A DNA stretch of 64,000 nucleotides from Rothia uropygialis (GTDB lineage: Bacteria > Actinomycetota > Actinomycetes > Actinomycetales > Micrococcaceae): assembly GCF_004137765.1 (NCBI RefSeq), contig NZ_NOIS01000004.1, forward strand, positions 62,001 to 126,000. Direction: 5' to 3'. Below, one piece after another: positions 16,786-27,405 of the stretch. The notes under the pieces were generated by a model. The model had not been told where the DNA came from. It made no database searches and saw only the letters and a list, made by a program, of their open reading frames with translations. Made by a program: the position numbers and the translations under genes. Every line of letters starts with the position of its first letter. Positions within the stretch are counted from its first letter, which is position 1.

Positions 16786-17175
16786 ATGGATATCGTCAGG
16801 AAAAACGTTGTATTCGATGCATCCGATATCGAAGCAGAAACCTCCTTCTGGGCCAACGTTCTGGGCGGCCAGGTCAGCGACGAGGACAGCAACGATCCGC
16901 AGTGGCGGGACATCGTGGTGGCCGGGGAAATTCAGGTCTCGGTTCAGCACGCTCCCGATCACATCGCCCCGACTTGGCCCGCCGGTGAAGGCGACCAGCA
17001 CCAGCAGCTACACTACGACCTCACCGTCACCCCAGCAGAGTTCGAGGACTCTTGCCAAGAAGTACTCGCGCTGGGGGCTCACTCGATCCAAGCGCCCCAC
17101 GACCTAGAAGCTGCTCATGGTTTTCACGTCTTCGCCGACCCAGCAGGGCATCCATTCTGTATCTGCTGGGGATAA
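16786..17175 (+). CDS. VOC-superfamily (glyoxalase/bleomycin-resistance-like) protein
   Basis: A small single-chain VOC protein of 129 residues from the chosen ATG (a GTG 18 bases earlier would give 135). It has two beta-alpha-beta-beta-beta modules: FDASDIEAETSFWANVLGG with IVVAGEIQVSVQHA, then HYDLTVTPAEFEDSCQEVLALGA ending in FADPAGHPFCICWG. The final DPxGHPFC block is the classic VOC ending. Histidine and glutamate positions could bind a metal, but substrate is unknown. The ribosome-binding site is weak for either start. It lies 54 bases upstream of a flavin reductase and may be co-transcribed with it. Confidence 0.8.
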   Translation: MDIVRKNVVFDASDIEAETSFWANVLGGQVSDEDSNDPQWRDIVVAGEIQVSVQHAPDHIAPTWPAGEGDQHQQLHYDLTVTPAEFEDSCQEVLALGAHSIQAPHDLEAAHGFHVFADPAGHPFCICWG

Positions 17176-17229
17176 CACGCGATGCCTCCCGTGCCATGCT
17201 GGGATGAGGCAACAATCCTCAGGAGAGTC

Positions 17230-17781
17230 ATGCAAAGCGCGGAAATTACCATCATCACGGGCGGTTTGGCCCTGCATTCCTCATCCGCGCAGCTGGCGGA
17301 CCGGTTCAAGGACGCCACGAAAAGCGAACTGCTCGACCGGGGCATTGAACCCAAGATCCGCACTCACCACCTGAGTCAGTTCTGCTATGAGATCGCCGAT
17401 TTCATCACCAACGGATACCCGGAAGGGGAATTGGAAAGCCTTCTGAATGAGGTCCTGGACTCGGCAGGCATCATCACGGTGTCCCCCACTTTTCAGGGCA
17501 GCTATTCAGGCCTCTTCAAATCCTTCTGGGATCTGATATCTCCCGAGGACCTCTCCGGTAAACCGGTACTGGTCGGTGCCACCGGTGGATCTGCCCGCCA
17601 ATCAATGGTCATCGAGTACTCGATGCGGCCGCTATTCAATTTCCTCCACGCCGACGTGACACCGACCGGGGTCTACGCAACATCGAACGAGCTGTCCTCG
17701 CATGAGGTCTTGGAGGGCCGCATAAGACAGGCTTCACGGGAATTCGTGAGCAAAGTTGCGCTCGGCACGTCGTCAGGCTAA
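17230..17781 (+). CDS. NADPH-dependent FMN reductase family flavoprotein
   Basis: A 183-residue flavodoxin-fold protein. ITIITGGLALHSSSAQLAD near the N-terminus is the phosphate-binding loop of FMN reductases (a G-x-S/x-x-S type loop). ITVSPTFQGSYSGLFKSFWD matches the isoalloxazine-contact segment (usually sPtY.gs.sg.lK.f.D), and LVGATGGSARQS is the second flavin-binding loop. It resembles the actinobacterial CE1759-type reductase branch. ATG at 17230 follows TCAGGAGAG. Its last nine bases overlap the convergent Nramp gene, so transcripts from the two strands are complementary at their ends. Confidence 0.85.
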   Translation: MQSAEITIITGGLALHSSSAQLADRFKDATKSELLDRGIEPKIRTHHLSQFCYEIADFITNGYPEGELESLLNEVLDSAGIITVSPTFQGSYSGLFKSFWDLISPEDLSGKPVLVGATGGSARQSMVIEYSMRPLFNFLHADVTPTGVYATSNELSSHEVLEGRIRQASREFVSKVALGTSSG

Positions 17782-19071
17782 TCCGGAAAATGTCAGCACC
17801 ACCAGCAATACGTTGAGCACAACAATCGCCGCGGTGACCACGACCGCAAAGACCCGAATCACCATCGGGTTGACCCACTGACCCATGAGTTGACGGTCCG
17901 CCGTGAACTTGGCCAGCGGAATGATTGCAAACGGGATACCCAAAGAAAGAACCACTTGACTGACCACCAAGCTCCACGTGGGGTCCCAACCGACGGCGAG
18001 GACCGCGAGCGCGGGAATCAAGGTGATGGCCCTTCGTGCTAGCAACGGGAGCTGAACGTGCAGAAGACCTTTCATGATCGCCGACCCCGCGTAGCAGCCG
18101 ACTGAGGTCGAGGCCAGTCCGGAAGCCAACAGTCCCAGTGCAAAGACGAGCCCGACCACCGGCCCGAGATGATCGGAAATGGCCGTTGCAGCACCTTCGA
18201 TGCTGTCCGTTCCGGGCACTCCGGGCAATGACGCGGCCGCCATGAGCAGCATGCCAATATTGACCGACCCGGCAAGAACCAGACCAAGGACGACGTCCCA
18301 CCGCGTTGCTTTCAAAAGGCGTCCAGTCATCCCGTCGGCACGTCCCCGGGGGCTGCCGTGTCGGTCGCAGACAAGAGCCGAGTGCAGATAGATCGCATGA
18401 GGCATCACGGTGGCCCCCAGCATGCTCGCGGCAAGCAAGACGGACTGCGAATCCTGAAACCTCGGGACCAACCCCTCGGAGACCCCTGTCCAGTCCACGG
18501 GGCTGACGACCAGTCCGGCCATGAAACCGATCGTGATGACCACCAGAAGCCCGACGACGAGCGCCTCGAACCTGCGTGGATTGCGGCCGTTCTGGGTGGC
18601 CAGGAGAAGCATCGAAACAGCACCCACTAGTACTCCGCCCCATAGCAGCGGCAAACCGAAGAGAATGTGCAAGGCTATGGCTCCGCCCACGACCTCCGCG
18701 AGGTCCGTCGCTGCCGCCACAATTTCTGCTTGACCCCAGAACAGCAAACGGGGTCCTCGACGCATGCGCTGGCCCAGGAGATCCGGAAGGCTCTGCCCCG
18801 TGACGACCCCGAGTTTCGCAGACAAGTACTGCACCAGGACCGCCATGAGGTTCGCCAGGACGAGCACCCAGACCAGCAGGTATCCGTATTCGGCTCCCGC
18901 CGAGAGATTTGAGGCGACGTTTCCCGGATCCACATACGCAATCGATGCGACGAATGCTGGCCCCAAGAGCGCGAACCACCGCTTGCGCGGCAGAGTTGGA
19001 GATTGCTTATGGGGCACGGTGGTCGGCCGTGGCCTCGTCGTCTTATGGGATTCCACGGTCGCACCTCGCAT
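17773..19071 (-). CDS. mntH: Nramp-family divalent metal (Mn2+/Fe2+) transporter
   Basis: A 432-residue Nramp protein with 11-12 membrane helices. The first helix carries AYVDPGNVASNL, with the Asp-Pro-Gly-Asn metal-binding motif. The sixth has GATVMPHAIYLHSAL, with the Met-Pro-His metal ligand motif. It imports Mn2+ (and other divalent metals) with protons. The N-terminal 25 residues are basic and poorly conserved. No obvious MntR box could be confirmed upstream. It is convergent with, and overlaps, the flavin reductase gene by nine bases. Confidence 0.92.
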   Translation of the reverse strand: MRGATVESHKTTRPRPTTVPHKQSPTLPRKRWFALLGPAFVASIAYVDPGNVASNLSAGAEYGYLLVWVLVLANLMAVLVQYLSAKLGVVTGQSLPDLLGQRMRRGPRLLFWGQAEIVAAATDLAEVVGGAIALHILFGLPLLWGGVLVGAVSMLLLATQNGRNPRRFEALVVGLLVVITIGFMAGLVVSPVDWTGVSEGLVPRFQDSQSVLLAASMLGATVMPHAIYLHSALVCDRHGSPRGRADGMTGRLLKATRWDVVLGLVLAGSVNIGMLLMAAASLPGVPGTDSIEGAATAISDHLGPVVGLVFALGLLASGLASTSVGCYAGSAIMKGLLHVQLPLLARRAITLIPALAVLAVGWDPTWSLVVSQVVLSLGIPFAIIPLAKFTADRQLMGQWVNPMVIRVFAVVVTAAIVVLNVLLVVLTFSGLA

Positions 19072-19242
19072 CCGGACAGTTCTTCGCTCTGGCTGTTTTA
19101 CAGACTACGCCGGGGCGAAGTTGGGGACCACCCCGGAGGCGCGACGTCGAATTCCGAGCCGGAACGCCCCGTTCAGTGAACGTTTGGCACAGTACCTTCG
19201 TACGCCTCGTTTACACCATTAGTGCCACCCTGGGGTCCAAAT

Positions 19243-19689
19243 ATGTCAGCTTCAGCTCAGATCATCTGTTCGACCAGCACTCGAGCCCACCTCTCACTCC
19301 TGCCCTTCGCCCTGAGTCTTATCGGCTCCAACATTCTGTTCCTCCTCCGGGACAATCGCATCAATGCGGTCTCCACCACGGCGCTGGGCGGCATTGCAGT
19401 CGGGTACACGACCTACCTCTTGACGGTGGGAAGAAAGCTGAACCGGATCCGATACGGCTCTTTCGTTGCTCATGCGCTCACCTACGGCATCTTCAACGTC
19501 GGCTATCTGCTCCACGCCTATTTCCTGGTCGCCCTGAACTCACCCGCAATCCTGACGGGCGGGGAATTCCCTCTGGATCCCCACTGGCTGGGAGCAACTT
19601 TGGGGATGGCCTCCTTCTGGGGAATCGGCCTGATCGCCCACGGAATCGGCGCCGTTGTGTCCCGCGGTTTCGAGGCGTCTCGCCCTTGA
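19243..19689 (+). CDS. Four-helix membrane protein of unknown function
   Basis: A 148-residue protein with four predicted membrane helices (about residues 16-38, 44-66, 77-104 and 120-143) and short loops. I do not recognise a named family. The chosen ATG lies in a weak context; GTG at 19222 would add seven residues. Its last codons overlap the next gene in a TTGA start/stop junction, so it is co-translated with a winged-helix regulator. Membrane protein plus PadR-like regulator pairs often respond to envelope stress or drugs, but nothing here proves that. Confidence 0.7.
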   Translation: MSASAQIICSTSTRAHLSLLPFALSLIGSNILFLLRDNRINAVSTTALGGIAVGYTTYLLTVGRKLNRIRYGSFVAHALTYGIFNVGYLLHAYFLVALNSPAILTGGEFPLDPHWLGATLGMASFWGIGLIAHGIGAVVSRGFEASRP

Positions 19690-20045
19690 GCACTTCGGAA
19701 ACGGGCCCCCAACCGCTGTCTTCTGAAGATCAGGAATGGGTAGAGGAACTGACCGCAAACTGGATCGAGGTCTACAAGAAGTCGGCCACGACCCTGGCAC
19801 TGCTTAGGATCGTCCGCGATTACGGGCGACTACCGGCCCCTGCGATCCGCAACGAATTCGTCCGGGCCACGGGATGGTCCGTCACGGAGCGAGGGTTCTA
19901 CAGGACCCTGAAGAGACTGGCCGACAGCGGAGCACTGTCCATTCGCAAAGTCGACATCGCCAGAACTGGCGCAAAACGCCACGACTTCGAGCTGACCCCT
20001 TTGGGCCACAACTACTTACGCAACATCGAGCAGGAACTCATGTGA
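19686..20045 (+). CDS. PadR-like winged-helix transcriptional regulator
   Basis: A 119-residue protein with a TTG start overlapping the preceding stop (TTGA). ALLRIVRDYGRLPAPAIRNEF, then GWSVTERGFYRTLKRLADSGALSIRKV, is a winged helix-turn-helix with the PadR/MarR-like 'R-fY-r-LkrLe..Gll' recognition helix. DFELTPLGHNYL is the third strand/helix seen in PadR proteins ('Y.lT..G...l'). The N-terminal helix may serve for dimerisation. Translational coupling to the membrane protein suggests it controls this two-gene unit. It ends three bases before the convergent HAD gene. Confidence 0.75.
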   Translation: MSTSETGPQPLSSEDQEWVEELTANWIEVYKKSATTLALLRIVRDYGRLPAPAIRNEFVRATGWSVTERGFYRTLKRLADSGALSIRKVDIARTGAKRHDFELTPLGHNYLRNIEQELM

Positions 20046-20048
20046 GCC

Positions 20049-20786
20049 TCAGACGCGCGCCCGTGTGAGGCCGCGAATGGCCCGGGCAACGTCACCCGGG
20101 GCCAGGAAATGCTCGGCGAAAGAGAGCGACGGATGATCGCCTACGCAATAGCTCTGTTCCGCGTTGCGCAACAGGTCGACATCGTTCGCATCATTGCCGA
20201 ACGCTGTATAGCTTCCGGCGGATACGCGCAACGGGCTCAACGCTGCAAACTTCGAAATTCCACTGGGCGCGACGTCGATCAACCCCTCCGCGGGATGGTG
20301 CGTCACCGTGAGGCCCGCCCTGCGCAGACGATCTATCGTCTGCGCATCCTCCGTGAACAGCACGGCCTTCGAGTAAGTTTCCAGCCGAGACCGCTCGACG
20401 TGGGAAGCCAACCGCCCGGCGTCCAGCTGCCGGAATATTCGATGATCCGCATCTCCGGTATAGGCGTAATCCCACGGGCCATCCAGCAGATACGCGTATT
20501 CATGTGCATCAATCAGTTCATCGAGCATCCTGCGATCCCCGGCCCGGAACCCCACAACCTCGGTTTGGCCTGCGTGACGGACAAAGGCCCCATTGCCCCC
20601 AATCAAAGTTTGGTCCTGAAGGTCCGTCGGGATCACGGGAACGAGGTCACGGAGAGGGCGGGCTGAGGCGAAAATGAGCTGCCGGAAGCCGCGGAGCTCC
20701 CGGAGGGCTTCAACGATGTCCTCCGAGATTCTATGCCCGTCAAAACAGATCGTTCCGTCCACGTCAAAAACTGCCGGGTTCTCCAT
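20049..20786 (-). CDS. HAD-superfamily hydrolase (Cof-like phosphatase)
   Basis: A 245-residue phosphatase. The N-terminal VFDVDGTIC holds the nucleophile Asp and the acid/base Asp two residues on. LIFASARPLRDL matches motif II (Ser/Thr), SKAVLF and ISKFAAL lie in the lysine (motif III) region, and FGNDANDVDLL is motif IV with the Mg2+-binding Asp pair. A C2-type cap lies between, as in Cof/sugar phosphatases acting on small phosphorylated metabolites. The open frame extends 34 codons farther upstream, but that part overlaps the terminator of the preceding gene, so ATG at 20786 is preferred despite a weak ribosome-binding site. Confidence 0.85.
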   Translation of the reverse strand: MENPAVFDVDGTICFDGHRISEDIVEALRELRGFRQLIFASARPLRDLVPVIPTDLQDQTLIGGNGAFVRHAGQTEVVGFRAGDRRMLDELIDAHEYAYLLDGPWDYAYTGDADHRIFRQLDAGRLASHVERSRLETYSKAVLFTEDAQTIDRLRRAGLTVTHHPAEGLIDVAPSGISKFAALSPLRVSAGSYTAFGNDANDVDLLRNAEQSYCVGDHPSLSFAEHFLAPGDVARAIRGLTRARV

Positions 20787-20823
20787 AGCGGATGAGTCTA
20801 TAAAGAATTCGAATCCTCGAACA

Positions 20824-20861
20824 AAGTGCGGCCGGGAGAGTACCTCCCCCCGGCCGCACTT
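20824..20861 (-). terminator. Terminator of the secreted-protein operon
   Basis: A perfect 13-bp stem (arms 20824-20836 and 20849-20861, core GTGCGGCCGGG) with a 12-base loop lies 38 bases beyond the stop of the leftward secreted-protein gene. On the minus strand it is followed by a short T-rich run (CTTTGTTC). Confidence 0.8.
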
Positions 20862-20898
20862 CACGCCATGAGACCGACACTGGTTCACGGCGAAGGGC

Positions 20899-21480
20899 TC
20901 AGAATATGCCCGGACTCGGGTTTCCGAAATCGGTCGTGGTGTTCTGGCGCGAATCCACGTTCTGATCGTTGCCCGTGGACTTGTCCTCGTCCAGGCGGCC
21001 CACCTGGGTCACGGTGATGTAGTTGGTCAGGCGCCCCTCCTTGGTCAACCCGTCACCGAAGTTGAGGTTGGCAATGAGCTGATCCTGACCGGCATCGACG
21101 GGGTTGGACAGGGTGACCATGAAGGACCGGGTTGACGTTTTCTCGTCGAACCCCAAGTCTTGGGTGTAAGCGCCGTTGAACCACCCTGGGGTAATCAGCC
21201 GATCGACGCCTTGGGGACCGTTGTCGGTCTTGACGTCAATCCGGAAACTGATCGCCGGAAATTCGGAGTAGTAGCGCTCGGACCCGACGTTCTTCGCGTG
21301 AATCGCAACCAACCCGGCATAGCCTTTCGCCTTCGCTCCCGAGACGGTGTACCCAACGGTCAGGTCGTGTGCGGAGGTGGCAGGTTCGACCGCTTGGGCA
21401 GCACCGGCACCACAAGTGACGACGCCGAGGGCTAGGGCCAAAGTGGCCGCTGCGGCACGGCTCATGAACTTTTTCATCAT
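20899..21480 (-). CDS. Secreted protein of unknown function (second gene of pair)
   Basis: A 193-residue exported protein. MMKKFMSRAAAATLALALG leads to a signal peptide cleaved near AAQA-VEP (about residue 30). The mature part alternates short hydrophobic strands (DLTVGYTVSGA, LVAIHAKNVGSERYYSEF, ISFRIDVKTD, TRSFMVTLSNPVD), suggesting an immunoglobulin-like beta sandwich, and ends in a polar Asn/Gln/Asp-rich tail. No catalytic motif or membrane anchor is visible and I do not recognise a family. ATG at 21480 lies behind GGAG at modest spacing. It starts 35 bases after the upstream secreted-protein gene, so the two form one operon ending at a strong terminator. Confidence 0.72.
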   Translation of the reverse strand: MMKKFMSRAAAATLALALGVVTCGAGAAQAVEPATSAHDLTVGYTVSGAKAKGYAGLVAIHAKNVGSERYYSEFPAISFRIDVKTDNGPQGVDRLITPGWFNGAYTQDLGFDEKTSTRSFMVTLSNPVDAGQDQLIANLNFGDGLTKEGRLTNYITVTQVGRLDEDKSTGNDQNVDSRQNTTTDFGNPSPGIF

Positions 21481-21515
21481 TGGTTTGGTTCTCCGTTCCA
21501 AAGTCCAGCGGCGTC

Positions 21516-22193
21516 TTAGGAGTCAGCCGGATTGTTGTACAGCTTGACTTCGACCTCGTTCTTGACGGGCACGAATGCGTTCCACGCCGTGGGGTTGGTC
21601 CATCTCCCATCCGCTCCGCAGATCTGCTGCGTTCCGGACATCGTCACAGTGCGGAACCCATACGTGGCTTCACCCGTGTATCCCGGAGGAACATCGTAGG
21701 GGCCGATTGTTTGGCCTGCATTCCATGACAGCTCGTAGGACGCCTCAAAACCGATCTTTTTGGAGATCTCTTCGGCGATGCCGAAGGTCCCGCCATCCTT
21801 GGAGGCCCCACCGTTGATGGTGGTGCTATTTCCCTGCTCGCCATTCACGCTGATATTGATCGTTTGGGACTTGGACGTCTCCTGCGTCAGCGGAATGTCT
21901 TTGGCGGTGTGATTGGTCGTGGAGATGGTCCCCACCGGTGAGAAATTGTCGTTGACCTTGTACACCACGGTGCGACGGTCCTCCAGAGCGTTGCACACGG
22001 GGTGAGGGTTCAACACATTCGGCTTGATGTGATCCGACCCGTGATAGGTGTTCACGATCGGCAATGTGGGATTCAGCGCCGGCGTTTCAGGGTAGTGGTT
22101 CTCGACGGTGGTGGCGCTCGCGGGCGATGCGGCGAGACCGACCAGCAGCGCGCTGCCGCCCAGAATTCCGGCCATCTTTCCTGTCAGCTTCAT
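21516..22193 (-). CDS. Secreted beta-rich protein, possibly aerolysin/ETX-like
   Basis: A 225-residue exported protein. MKLTGKMAGILGGSALLVG leads to a signal peptide cut near ASA-TTV (about residue 28). Two cysteines flank the mature middle region (in HPVCNALED and TQQICGADG) and may form a disulfide. The core is unusual: Ser/Thr/Asn-rich alternating strands (GTISTTNHTAKDIPLTQET, SQTINISVNG), a glycine/serine loop, ISKKIGFEASYELSWNAGQT, and YDVPPGYTGEATYGF. This order of amphipathic hairpin, then a strand ending in 'vPPG', recalls aerolysin/ETX-type pore-forming proteins. That is inference from pattern, not a confirmed hit. The ATG follows CGAGGAGCACCT. Upstream is a 16-bp palindrome. Confidence 0.7.
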   Translation of the reverse strand: MKLTGKMAGILGGSALLVGLAASPASATTVENHYPETPALNPTLPIVNTYHGSDHIKPNVLNPHPVCNALEDRRTVVYKVNDNFSPVGTISTTNHTAKDIPLTQETSKSQTINISVNGEQGNSTTINGGASKDGGTFGIAEEISKKIGFEASYELSWNAGQTIGPYDVPPGYTGEATYGFRTVTMSGTQQICGADGRWTNPTAWNAFVPVKNEVEVKLYNNPADS

Positions 22194-22956
22194 AGGTGCT
22201 CCTCGTTTTGACCTTGAACAATAGATCTCGACGAACCGCTGTGCAGCCGCACCGATCGACACTCGTGACGAGGGCTGTGCTCTTCTCCAAGAAAGCTGTT
22301 CAGCCCCATCCCGGGCCCGATCTGGCGAGTTCGACGACATCTGCACGGAACATTACATAGCCACAGGACACTTTTGTACTGATCAGTACATTAACTTTTG
22401 GTGTCTTCACGAAAAGTTTCGTCCCCCGCATTGCAGGGATCCACACAACAACCCAATCAAAGTCACCGACTGCTTCATGGGGCAACGTAGCGATTACCCC
22501 GCTCCTTCCAACCGAACCCTGACCCAATCCCATGAGCAGTCGCCTCAGACCCCGTGAAGCCGGATTGCCAGACCGCTCGAGGTCAGCAATCCGGTTCAAT
22601 ATTTAACGTGTGGTATTCGTTTGCCTTACCCGACGAGATCAAGCCGGAACGCCCCGCAACTATCCCCTTGCCCCCATGGGTTATTACAAACTGTTACGTC
22701 ATACGATGTTTGCCCTGTGTAACACCGCCTAATCGCGATCATTTTCGTTTCAGGCAGGCGTCACCGAGCCGAAATACCACCTGGTCAACTGCGGACCCTG
22801 GCTCATTTATCACGCAGAACTTTCTTAATCGCCGCCAGCGCCGTGGCAGCTGCTTGACTCGCCCCAGGACTTACACCTTGGCGTCCGCCCAGGATCGGAT
22901 TCTGTTTCCGGCCGAAATGAGCTTGGAAACCCCCGCGACGCCGCGCTCTCTGCCGG
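22194..22956. promoter_or_regulatory. Long intergenic region with perfect palindrome upstream of the secreted-protein operon
   Basis: TGTACTGATCAGTACA (22375-22390) is a perfect 16-base dyad about 180 bases upstream of the secreted gene's ATG. On the minus strand it sits just before a TATGTA-like -10, so a bound protein could occlude the -35 region. The remainder (22391-22956) is comparatively AT-rich and carries open frames on the plus strand that lack ribosome-binding sites or family likeness. I see no RNA gene there. Confidence 0.5.
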
Positions 22957-25185
<2,229 letters not shown>

Positions 25186-25189
<4 letters not shown>

Positions 25190-26421
25190 GCGGGTATACC
25201 TCCTGTGAGGCGCGCTTGCGCCATTTCAGTGTGCGCGCCGAAGCGGCTGGGGTCCATGGTTTCGAGCAATCGGGCGTCCGCGTCGCTCAAGGACGCCCCG
25301 GTGAGCAGATCGGCGCCGAGCCGTGCGCCCAGCGGTGCGAGCAAAATTCCGTGGCGCGAATAGCCGGTCGAGACGACGACGCCCGGGGCCCCCGGAACGG
25401 GTCCGACGTACGGGATATCGTCGGGGGTCCCCGGACGCGCCCTGGCCATGGTCTCAACGAGTTCCATGTCCCTCACGCCCGGCACAACGGTCACGGCGTC
25501 TTCGAGCAGCTCCTGCACGCATCCCGCGTTGACTCCGGACAGATTGTCTTCCCGCACGCTGGCTCCGATCACCAGCCCGCCATCGGCCCGTGGGACCAGG
25601 TAGACCTGTCGTCCCAGGACTGTCGCGCGAATCGTCGCGTTCACCACATGCTTTTCTCCCGGTGCGAGTTGCCCTCCGCGGAGTCTCAACCGAAGAATGT
25701 CCCCGTACACCGGCCTCAGGTCCAAGGGCAGACGGTCGAGAACCCCACCGATACGCCCATAATTCACACCACACGCCACGAGCACTCGATCGACCCGGTG
25801 GTGGCCGGTGTCGCCCGTCGTGACGTCGTAGCCTGCTGCTCGGTCCCCTACTGGGTCGATTCTGGAAACGCTATCCACGATCCATGCGGCGGACGGCCCG
25901 GCGTGGGGGAATCCGGTGGGATCGAGATCATCGACGAGTGCGGCGCGGAGGGCCTCCAGGAGGAGACGCGGGTCCACCTGCTGATCGGTCGACGCTTCGA
26001 ATCCGCCGGCCAAGCGAGGGTTCAGGCCGGGTTCCATATCCAGCAAGCGACTGGCGGAGACGGGCCGGGTCTCCATGCCGTATTCGGCCTGGACCCGGGC
26101 ATGATCTGCGGCTCGAGCCAAATCGGCGCGGTCTGCCGCAACAAGTAACGTGCCGTTCTCGAGGTATCCGTGAGGACGATCGGTGACCCGTTCCAGCTGA
26201 GCAATGAGCTGCGGATATTCTCGCCGGGCGGCAAGCATGAGCGGGTAGAGCCCCTGCTGCCCGAACTGCACCTCACTGATGGGTGCCAACATGCCCGCTG
26301 CGGCACGTGTCGCACCGTTGCCAGGATCCGGATCGAAGATCGTTACCCGGTGGCCCCGCAATCTCAGGTGCCACGCGGTCTGCGTCCCGACGACGCCGGA
26401 ACCCACTATGCCGATATGCAT
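25186..26421 (-). CDS. thiO: Glycine oxidase ThiO
   Basis: A 411-residue FAD-dependent D-amino-acid-oxidase-fold enzyme that oxidises glycine to dehydroglycine for ThiG in aerobes. The N-terminus IGIVGSGVVGTQTAWHL is the FAD-binding glycine motif, AAAGMLAP is the DAO-family loop, and YSRHGILLAPLGARL near the end contacts flavin. It is the first gene of the thiazole operon and lies directly behind a TPP riboswitch whose 3' end includes its AGGAGGAG ribosome-binding site. Its stop overlaps thiS by four bases. Confidence 0.93.
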
Positions 26422-26427
26422 CGGTTA

Positions 26428-26514
26428 CTCCTCCTCACGACGGCATGACCCGCATCGAGTTCGAATGGTCGGCGGTATTGCCCTCTCAGTCCGGCCAACC
26501 CGGACTCCCACGTG
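26428..26514 (-). promoter_or_regulatory. TPP riboswitch upstream of thiO
   Basis: Read on the minus strand the segment contains CCGGACTGAGAGGGC, then CATTCGAACTCGATGCGGGT, then CATGCCGTCGTGAGGAGG. This matches the TPP aptamer blocks (CUGAGA ... GAACcUGA ... GG.UcAUGCCgGCG.AGG). The last block merges with the thiO ribosome-binding site, so TPP binding would hide it: translational repression of thiO-thiS-thiG-thiF is the likely mechanism. Confidence 0.92.
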
Positions 26515-26559
26515 GCTCCAGTCTATGACCTAACTCGCAAGTCCTTTAATATTGCAAGA

Positions 26560-27336
26560 GTGACGACTGCCCAGAATGCACCAGACCCTACTTCCCCGAC
26601 AGGGCCCGCCCAAGCTCCCAGGCTCTCCCGGCTTCGGACGGAACGATCCGCTCGATTGCACTGTGCCCGCCTTTATCTCTGCACGGATCTGCAGAGATTC
26701 ATTCTCGGAGAATCGGCAGCCGACTCTGTCGAACAGCTCGATACCGCACGGCTCGAAGAGTTCTTCAGGGCCGCTTTTCGCGGTGGTACGGACATCATCC
26801 AGGTGCGCGACAAGAAGGTTTCCATTCGGACCGAGCTCGAGGCCCTGGACGTTCTCGTCTCGGTTGCGGGGGAAGAAGGCGGCCTTTCCGCGGCCAACGA
26901 CCGTGCCGACGTCGCGTTGCTTTCAGGGGTCGACGTATTTCACGTGGGACAAACCGACCTGACCACCGAGCAGGTTCGACGAATTCTCGGGGAAGACGTC
27001 CTGGTCGGTCGCTCGTGTCATGACAATGCACAGGTTCGTGCCGCGTCCCAAGACCCCGGGGTGGATTACTACTGCACGGGCCCGATCTGGGAGACCCCCA
27101 CCAAACCCGGGCGGGCGGCGGTGGGACTCGAATTGCCCGGGTTCGCTGCCCGCATAGGCCAGAGCCCGGATTCATCCGCCAAACCGTTCTTCGCGATCGG
27201 CGGCGTCAACACCGAAACCGCGCCGCTGGTTCGGGACGCCGGGGCCGAGCGGATCGTCGTCGTACGGGCCGTGACCACAGCCGACGACCCGGAAGCCACG
27301 GCTCGGGAGCTCAGGGCCTGCTTCTCGCCTCGGTAA
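26560..27336 (+). CDS. thiE: Thiamine-phosphate synthase ThiE
   Basis: This TIM-barrel enzyme joins thiazole phosphate with HMP pyrophosphate to give thiamine phosphate. ARLYLCTDLQ begins the barrel, GTDIIQVRDKK and SAANDRADVALLSGVDVFHVGQ follow the family, VGRSCHDNAQVRAA and DYYCTGPIWETPTKPGR form the pyrophosphate site, and FFAIGGVNTETA with AERIVVVRAVTTADDP finish it. The start is uncertain: GTG at 26560 gives 258 residues with about 30 extra before the barrel, a TTG closer to the domain is possible, and another GTG at 26512 lies inside the riboswitch region. It is divergent from thiO. Confidence 0.88.
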   Translation: MTTAQNAPDPTSPTGPAQAPRLSRLRTERSARLHCARLYLCTDLQRFILGESAADSVEQLDTARLEEFFRAAFRGGTDIIQVRDKKVSIRTELEALDVLVSVAGEEGGLSAANDRADVALLSGVDVFHVGQTDLTTEQVRRILGEDVLVGRSCHDNAQVRAASQDPGVDYYCTGPIWETPTKPGRAAVGLELPGFAARIGQSPDSSAKPFFAIGGVNTETAPLVRDAGAERIVVVRAVTTADDPEATARELRACFSPR

Positions 27337-27405
27337 CCACGAGAAACATTCCGCCTACGTCGAAATTCACTGGACGTGGCCACGGAATTTGGTTTGAGTA
27401 CCTAT

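Noticed and set aside
26512-26600. A TPP riboswitch on the plus strand for thiE
   Set aside because: The conserved CUGAGA and GAAC/AUGCC blocks read only on the minus strand, toward thiO.
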